Of a DNA stretch of 64,000 nucleotides, positions 58,419-64,000 are shown piece by piece. Both the position numbers and the translations under genes were made by a program. How positions within the stretch are numbered: position 1 is the first letter of the stretch; every line of letters begins with the position of its first letter. Under the pieces are notes generated by a model. That model did no database searches, was not told the origin of the DNA, and saw only the letters and a list, made by a program, of their open reading frames with translations. This DNA is from Ignelater luminosus (lineage: Eukaryota > Arthropoda > Insecta > Coleoptera > Elateridae): the NCBI GenBank assembly GCA_011009095.1, contig VTPC01089954.1:585742-649741 (forward strand), written 5' to 3'.

Positions 58419-59723
58419 AAGGGTTTTCCAATAAGAGGTGTTATTTTGAATAGCCCGCTATTTCGGTAGATGTCACTTTTGAAGCTATCATTTTTTGACA
58501 TTTGACAAGTAGAAACTACGCCATTAATAAATATGGAACGATACACGCTTCAACAACGCATTGAAATTATTAAAATTCACTATAAAAATGGTGAAAATTT
58601 GGCAGAGACGGTTCGTAAAACTCGAACATTTTTGGGTCACCGTGAAGCACCTTGTCGGACCGCAATACAGAAATTGGTGAAAAAATTCGAGCTCTTGGGA
58701 CAAGTTAGTGATGTGAAGAATAAAACCCGTGCACGTCGCTCAAGAACAGCCGAGAATATTGCTGTTGTAGCCGAAAGTGTTAAAGAAAACCCAGGTTTGT
58801 CCATTCCTCGTCGTTCTTTGGAATTAGCCATTCCACAAACGTCATTACACCGTATTTTGCATAAAGATTTGGGTCTTAAGGCTTATAAAGTCCAGTTAAC
58901 ACAAGAACTCAAGCCGGCCGATCATCAACAACGTCGTGTCTTTGCTGATTGGGTCGTTGAAATGCATGAAAATGATCCAGAATTCCATCGAAAAATCATC
59001 TTGAGTGATGAGGCCCATTTCCACCTCGGTGGCTTCGTCAACAAGCAAAATTGTCGGATCTGGGGCTCAGAAAATCCAAGAGTTATTGTTGAAAAGTCTC
59101 TCTATCCTCAACGTGTGACTGTTTGGTGCGGTTTATGGTCCGGCGGAGTCATTGGACCTTACTTTTTCGAAAATGAGGCTGGAGCAACAGTTACGGTGAC
59201 TGGATTGCGCTATCGAGAGATGATTAACGATTTTTTATGGCCGGAATTGGATGGTATTGATCTGGACAACGTTTACTTTCAACAAGACGGCGCTACGTGC
59301 CACACAAGCAACGAAACCATTGATCTTTTACGGAAAAAGTTTCCGGACCGTGTTATCTCTCGAAGAGGTGATCACAATTGGCCACCGAGATCTTGTGATT
59401 TAACACCTTGCGACTTCTTTCTTTGGGGCCACGTGAAAGAGAAGGTCTACGCCAACAGCCCAGCGTCGATTCAAGACCTCAAAGATGGAATTCGTGAGGC
59501 TATCGAGGACATAGGGCAGCCACTTTGCGATTTGGTTATGGAAAATTTCATGAAAAGGATATTGTCCTGTAAGCGTGGTCGTGGTGGTCATTTGCCTGAT
59601 GTTATTTTCCACTATTAACGGCATACCTTCCTCTTTATAATGAAATAAACATCCGATCATTTATATTAAAAAATGGCACTTTTCTTTGAATATCAAAATA
59701 ACACCTCTTATTGGAAAACCCTT
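58419..59723 (+). mobile_element. Intact 1305-bp mariner-like transposon, copy 2
   Basis: It has the same ends, length and order as 24391-25695, with TA flanks at 58417-58418 and 59724-59725. By reading both copies side by side I find two differences only: C at 24681 is T at 58709 (silent, Ser59), and C at 25646 is T at 59674 (3' region). Both are CG in copy 1 and TG in copy 2. The flanking sequences are unrelated, so these are independent insertions, not a segmental duplication. Confidence 0.95.
58533..59618 (+). CDS. ITm-superfamily transposase, intact, second copy
   Basis: The 361-residue protein is identical to the one at 24505-25590, with catalytic Asp159, Asp252 and Asp289 and both helix-turn-helix regions. 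One silent difference exists at codon 59 (AGT here). The leader (114 bp) and 3' region match copy 1, so expression signals, if any, are shared. Either copy could supply enzyme for both and for non-autonomous relatives elsewhere. Confidence 0.93.
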   Translation: MERYTLQQRIEIIKIHYKNGENLAETVRKTRTFLGHREAPCRTAIQKLVKKFELLGQVSDVKNKTRARRSRTAENIAVVAESVKENPGLSIPRRSLELAIPQTSLHRILHKDLGLKAYKVQLTQELKPADHQQRRVFADWVVEMHENDPEFHRKIILSDEAHFHLGGFVNKQNCRIWGSENPRVIVEKSLYPQRVTVWCGLWSGGVIGPYFFENEAGATVTVTGLRYREMINDFLWPELDGIDLDNVYFQQDGATCHTSNETIDLLRKKFPDRVISRRGDHNWPPRSCDLTPCDFFLWGHVKEKVYANSPASIQDLKDGIREAIEDIGQPLCDLVMENFMKRILSCKRGRGGHLPDVIFHY

Positions 59724-59725
59724 TA

Positions 59726-62700
59726 CAAAAAGTCTGAAAGATTTCGAAATAGAAACGGGATGACCAAAAAGATACTGGGCTTAAAACTAGAAACTTATCA
59801 GTTTAGACATTCAAGGCACCTGATTCAATATGCCAAATGTACCTATTAACATTCTTTTTTTCTCTAACTTTTTTTTTACCTCTTTTAGAATGTTTCCTTA
59901 TTTTTGTGCTCTCCTTTACATTGTTTTCTTTATTACGTTGTTTACCTACTTTTCTTGTACCCTTCGACTTCTTGCTCCACCTTTCCCTCCTTCGATTTGC
60001 TTTTTTTTGTCTTTGGTCAATTCTTTTCTCTGTGGGCTCGTTTATCCTTTTTCTTTTTCTTTCTTCTACAGTCTCACACTTTTTTCTTTCTTTTTTTTAT
60101 TTTCCTGTTTTCATTTTTTTTTCATAGTTTCTTTTCCGCTCTAGTTCTCTCTCCATTGTTTTAATACCAAAAGATAAAAATAAAGGGTAATACTGCAGGT
60201 ATGGTGTGGGTGGACTCACTTGTTTCCCGATTCTTCTTCTTTGCGCAAGAAGATGCGAATATTAACCTTTCCTTCCCGCATTCCTCAATTTTGAGTGATT
60301 TCTATGATTGAAGAGACTTTTTGCCTCACCAGCCACCGTATCGCTGCGGGAATAACAATGAACATGGCAATGATGATAATACTGAGTATACAATTGAAAC
60401 TTAAAACAAATTGTGATATTAGTAGATATTTTCATTTCAGAAGGAATGAGATATATTATGTTTTTTATGTTGCTGAAAGCCTTGTAAACCTGTGGACGAC
60501 ATATGCGATACTGACGCACCATTTTCAAATTTTAAGAAACACACCGTAGTTCTCTTTCTGAATTTGCTCTTTCATAGTCAGAAATGCTGATTACCACTAT
60601 TTTGAGAAGAAAAGGAAAAGGTAAAAGCGTTGCTTGATAAAGTGTAGGAAAACCTAAAATTTATATTGGCTCTAGAACTGAGACTATAAACGAGAGTAAG
60701 GAACGATCAAGATAGCTTACGTTGCAGTTTGAAAAGAAAGGAGACGAGTCATGTGTTAAGAAAATACGAGACAGGTTGCTTGGTTTCACTTATTATGTGG
60801 AGAAGTCGAGAAAAACAGAGTAAAAAGGAACTGACGACAGCTGTCTGAAATGGAGTCTACATATAGTGCTAGATACAACATGAACAGGATGAAAGTCGTA
60901 ATGGTGTGATGACCATTTCTTGAGATATGAAGTGAATTAAAAACAAAAGGATAGAGGTCTCTTGAGATTTAATATTACCACAAAATGTTGAAAAGCTCCT
61001 ATATAAGTAGAAGAATTATAATTGAGGAAACTGAAGTTATATAAAAGACGCCCGCCGTGTCTGTAAATGATGGTTATATTAGAAGAGTATCTGAATGGGA
61101 CGCAATTAGGTAAAAATAACCGATGATAGAACATTGGAGGAGCATATGGAGAGAAGGAAGTGCGGAGAAGGAAATGTAGAAAAAACTCTAGCAAGCAGTA
61201 GCAGTAGAAAGATGAAGATTTGTTTTACCGTTGAAAAGAATTTTTATCTCAACAAAACAAAGCAATGTTCAAGTCTTCATTAGCTCACCTCTTAGAAATA
61301 AAATCGCCTCTCGTCTTTTTCTATCATCTCTCTATTATTGTGTAATTACAGAGCTTTTCCCTCCCGTGGAGGGACAGTGGCCAAATATTTGCGGCACGTT
61401 TGCAATTAAGAAGCCGTGAAGCCAATTCAAGAACCCATAATAACTTCAGAAAGCATTGAGACATTCTTCTGTTTTATACGTTTATACGTGTAGTGGTAAT
61501 TAGAGGCAATTTCAATTTTTTGTATTTTTAATCAATAACTGATGCTGAAATGGCTTTACTCTTCTGCAAAACAATTCGTAATTAATTTTGTGCAGTAGGT
61601 GGTTATATTCTAACCAACCGATCTCCACTGATACCAGCTGTGTGAATAAAACTTAATTTTATACAGTTATAAATCATTTCTGCCATTTTTTAAATTGAAT
61701 TCGCAGCAATACGAAGCTTAATAAATTTCTCTAAGTAGGTACATTTAAAATCTCTCTCGAGCAATATAATGTAAACCTACCCAACTTCCGTTGTATTCTT
61801 TCTTTTGTTGTGGCTGAAAATCTTTTTTTGTTGTTGGAAACTTGTTCACCAGTATTATGAACTTTTCATATTAATATTTTAAGTGCCTCACTTTTAATAC
61901 TTTAATTTGCTTGTTATATAGTTAACTACATTAATTTAGATCGTAAATTATCTAAGAAACGCTTTTTATAAATGACTTTCAGTAGACGGTGTAGAAGAAA
62001 GTTTTTACTCGAACCTAATACAGACTTCTGAAGCTTCTTGAAGAGCATAAACTTTGAAGGAGGGAAATAATGAGTTTGTTCTTGTATAAACACGATCCCT
62101 CTTCTTCACATTACATTTTAAGTGAAGTTTTTTCCGTTCAGCGCGCAAGGTTATTGTTTACAATATACCGTGCAGCAATTAAACAAAAATATGGTGGAAG
62201 AATTTCTCGAGAAAGTTAAAAATAACTGTTTTCTTATGTTGACTTTTACGCATTCAGTCCACTCGGTTTTCTCATTTTACGGAAAATTCTCGACTTGCTA
62301 TTATTATCACTTTAGTTTACACGCTCTTTCTAATTGGGTACGAACATTTACAAAAGCCTACTCTTCTATGACAAATAAATAAGACTGACGGGTCTTAACT
62401 AATTGTGCCCCTAGTCACCCGGAGCTGGAATCTGAGCCCTCTATTGAGAGTCGTCGTTTCATTTCAGCATAAATAATAATACGTTTATGGAACTGGGACA
62501 GTGTATCTTTCATTTTAGGAACTGCTTAATTAATGCAATTAGATAAGTATTTGTTTGATATTATTAATCAAATTGACTACATACATATGCACACGCACGA
62601 AATATAGTATCAGGCGACGAATAATGACAACAGCGGAAACTAAGCTTCTATCTCTCTACTGGTCCAAGTATCCATCTCTCTTGTAGGATTGATTATATTA

Positions 62701-64000
62701 GAGCTTGTTAAGGTGAAACACAACCTTTATCAAGACAACCGTGCCGTGAATATATTTGGTTAACTCCTCACGAAATGAATCGAACGGCCGGAAACTGAAA
62801 AATTGCACAAAGCGGTTCTCCATCAGTAAAGTAAATACTTCGAGGGGTCTTAGGAAAACAGACTGCAACTTATTTTACCGACCAGCTTTGACGCTTTCGA
62901 TAAAGATAAACGCGTTAGATGATTCTAAAGCAACTTTTATGAAAATTTAAAATAAATTAAAATATACCTAGACATTTTCCGAAAATAAAAACAAATCTGT
63001 CAGTTTATTTCATACATACATACATCGTTGTATATAAAATGTCCACCGAATCGAACCATAGAAATTACTGAAGTAGAACAGACAACAGCAAGCAGAGACA
63101 TTTTCTCTTTTTTGTGTATCACTCGTTTGTTTTAGTCGACATGTTACTTGATCAACGTCTTGTAGGATTTCGTGAGCTTGTGTCTGCCGCTTTTTACAAG
63201 TTAGCTGTGCTGAAAGTGTAGTGCGTTCGTTTATCAACTTTGATTTAGAGATAAGAGATATGAAATCCTAGAAAAATGTTGTTAAATTCATGTCTTTTCG
63301 CAGAGATTTTGAGATTCTTTTTCGTAGTAAAGGAAACTTGACTAAAAAATTGTTTTAAAAATGTATTTAATAACCTTTTTCTGCAGGATGATAAATACGA
63401 AATGAAAACCGGATGAGCCGAATGAAATATCAGTTAAGTGTTTTCAGGGTTTTTGTAAGAATGCAAATTTCATGAGTAGCATCGAATCAAAATCCCCTTT
63501 TTTGGTATTCATGTTGTAAGCTTGAACATCCACCTTTTATTGCGTAGCAGTACAATACTTATTGTTCGTTTGTATACAGACATTCATTGTACTAATTGTT
63601 TGAGCGTACGCAGTAAATCATTCTAGTCTACACTACTTGTAAATATATTTCAAAGAAGGTTAAGTTAAATTAACATTTTCAACACAGTTGCTTGATTTTA
63701 TAAACAATTACAAGATATTTAGAACTTTAGAAGTGCTAGTAGCATACATAACCGTGGAAGATTCCATTCCTAATTGCTTTCATGTTTGTCACTAAAGAAG
63801 TTTTTGCGATCAACGTTGAAGGAGCCACCCCTTGCTAATGGTTCGAGCTGTGATTATCAAGATAAAAATAAGAATATCTGCCAGACAGCTGAATGTTTGA
63901 AAAGTTTTCATTTTATTCAATAAATAAAATAACCAATGAAGTTCTGTATTGCATTTACATATATACGAGATGATTAAAAAATGATTTTAAATATCTACTA
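59726..64000. other. Gene-free stretch; pyrimidine-rich tract at 59850-60130
   Basis: 59850-60130 is strongly T/C-rich on the plus strand, which opens several overlapping frames without meaning. 60590-61220 is purine-rich without readable LINE motifs. No gene is supported up to the window end. Confidence 0.4.

Noticed and set aside
59830-60164. Overlapping hydrophobic plus-strand frames of 86-104 codons
   Set aside because: A T/C-rich tract opens three overlapping frames at once, so codon structure is absent.
1-64000. CRISPR array, operon or bacterial-type system
   Set aside because: No spaced short direct repeats with unique spacers, no compact gene clusters; composition and elements are those of an animal genome.

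Overview
The window looks like AT-rich, gene-poor nuclear DNA from an arthropod, most likely an insect. There are no operons, bacterial-type genes or rRNA. Nearly everything recognisable is transposable-element sequence: several IS630-Tc1-mariner (ITm) lineages, non-LTR retrotransposon remains, a gag fragment with CCHC knuckles, tRNA-headed SINEs and palindromic MITEs. Runs of insect-like (TTAGG)-type motif occur near 840-905 and 14253-14275. I cannot name the species.

Layout. 1-3400: nothing recognised. 3410-3705: a palindromic MITE. 4073-7628: a nested stack. A decayed ITm element (CA...TG ends, TA flanks, plus-strand transposase remains) is interrupted by a 1500-bp foldback-like element (4434-5933, 155-bp internal tandem repeats, 8-bp target duplication) and by a second inverted-repeat insertion (6257-7022). 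8074-8760: a second decayed transposase (minus). 13400-14210: a transposase scrap and a LINE RNase H scrap. 16612-16713: a psq-type helix-turn-helix remnant. 19444-21692: a hairpin MITE, a dispersed repeat and a decayed ITm element. 22822-23512: a MITE whose ends resemble plant Stowaway/mariner ends. 24391-25695: an intact ITm element with a 361-residue transposase. 25995-26340: an unidentified decayed reading frame. 29585-29870 and 36255-36330: tRNA-derived SINE heads.

31825-33051 (minus) holds the only candidate host gene. Two paralogous first exons (32787-33051 and 32323-32536) both end in phase 1 at a GTTAGT donor. Both read in frame into a shared second exon (31946 down to 31825). I do not recognise the protein.

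41404-42185: gag remains (SAP-like motif and zinc knuckles). 48100-51196: a decayed LINE with a (TAAG)n tail. 54988-56576: a dead Tc1-like element. 58419-59723: a second copy of the intact 1305-bp element. It differs from the first at only two bases, and both differences are CpG versus TpG.

The genes do not form a pathway. The window records repeated transposon invasion of different ages. The two near-identical 1305-bp copies and the foldback-like element with near-identical arms look youngest. The best non-transposon lead is the alternative-first-exon gene.
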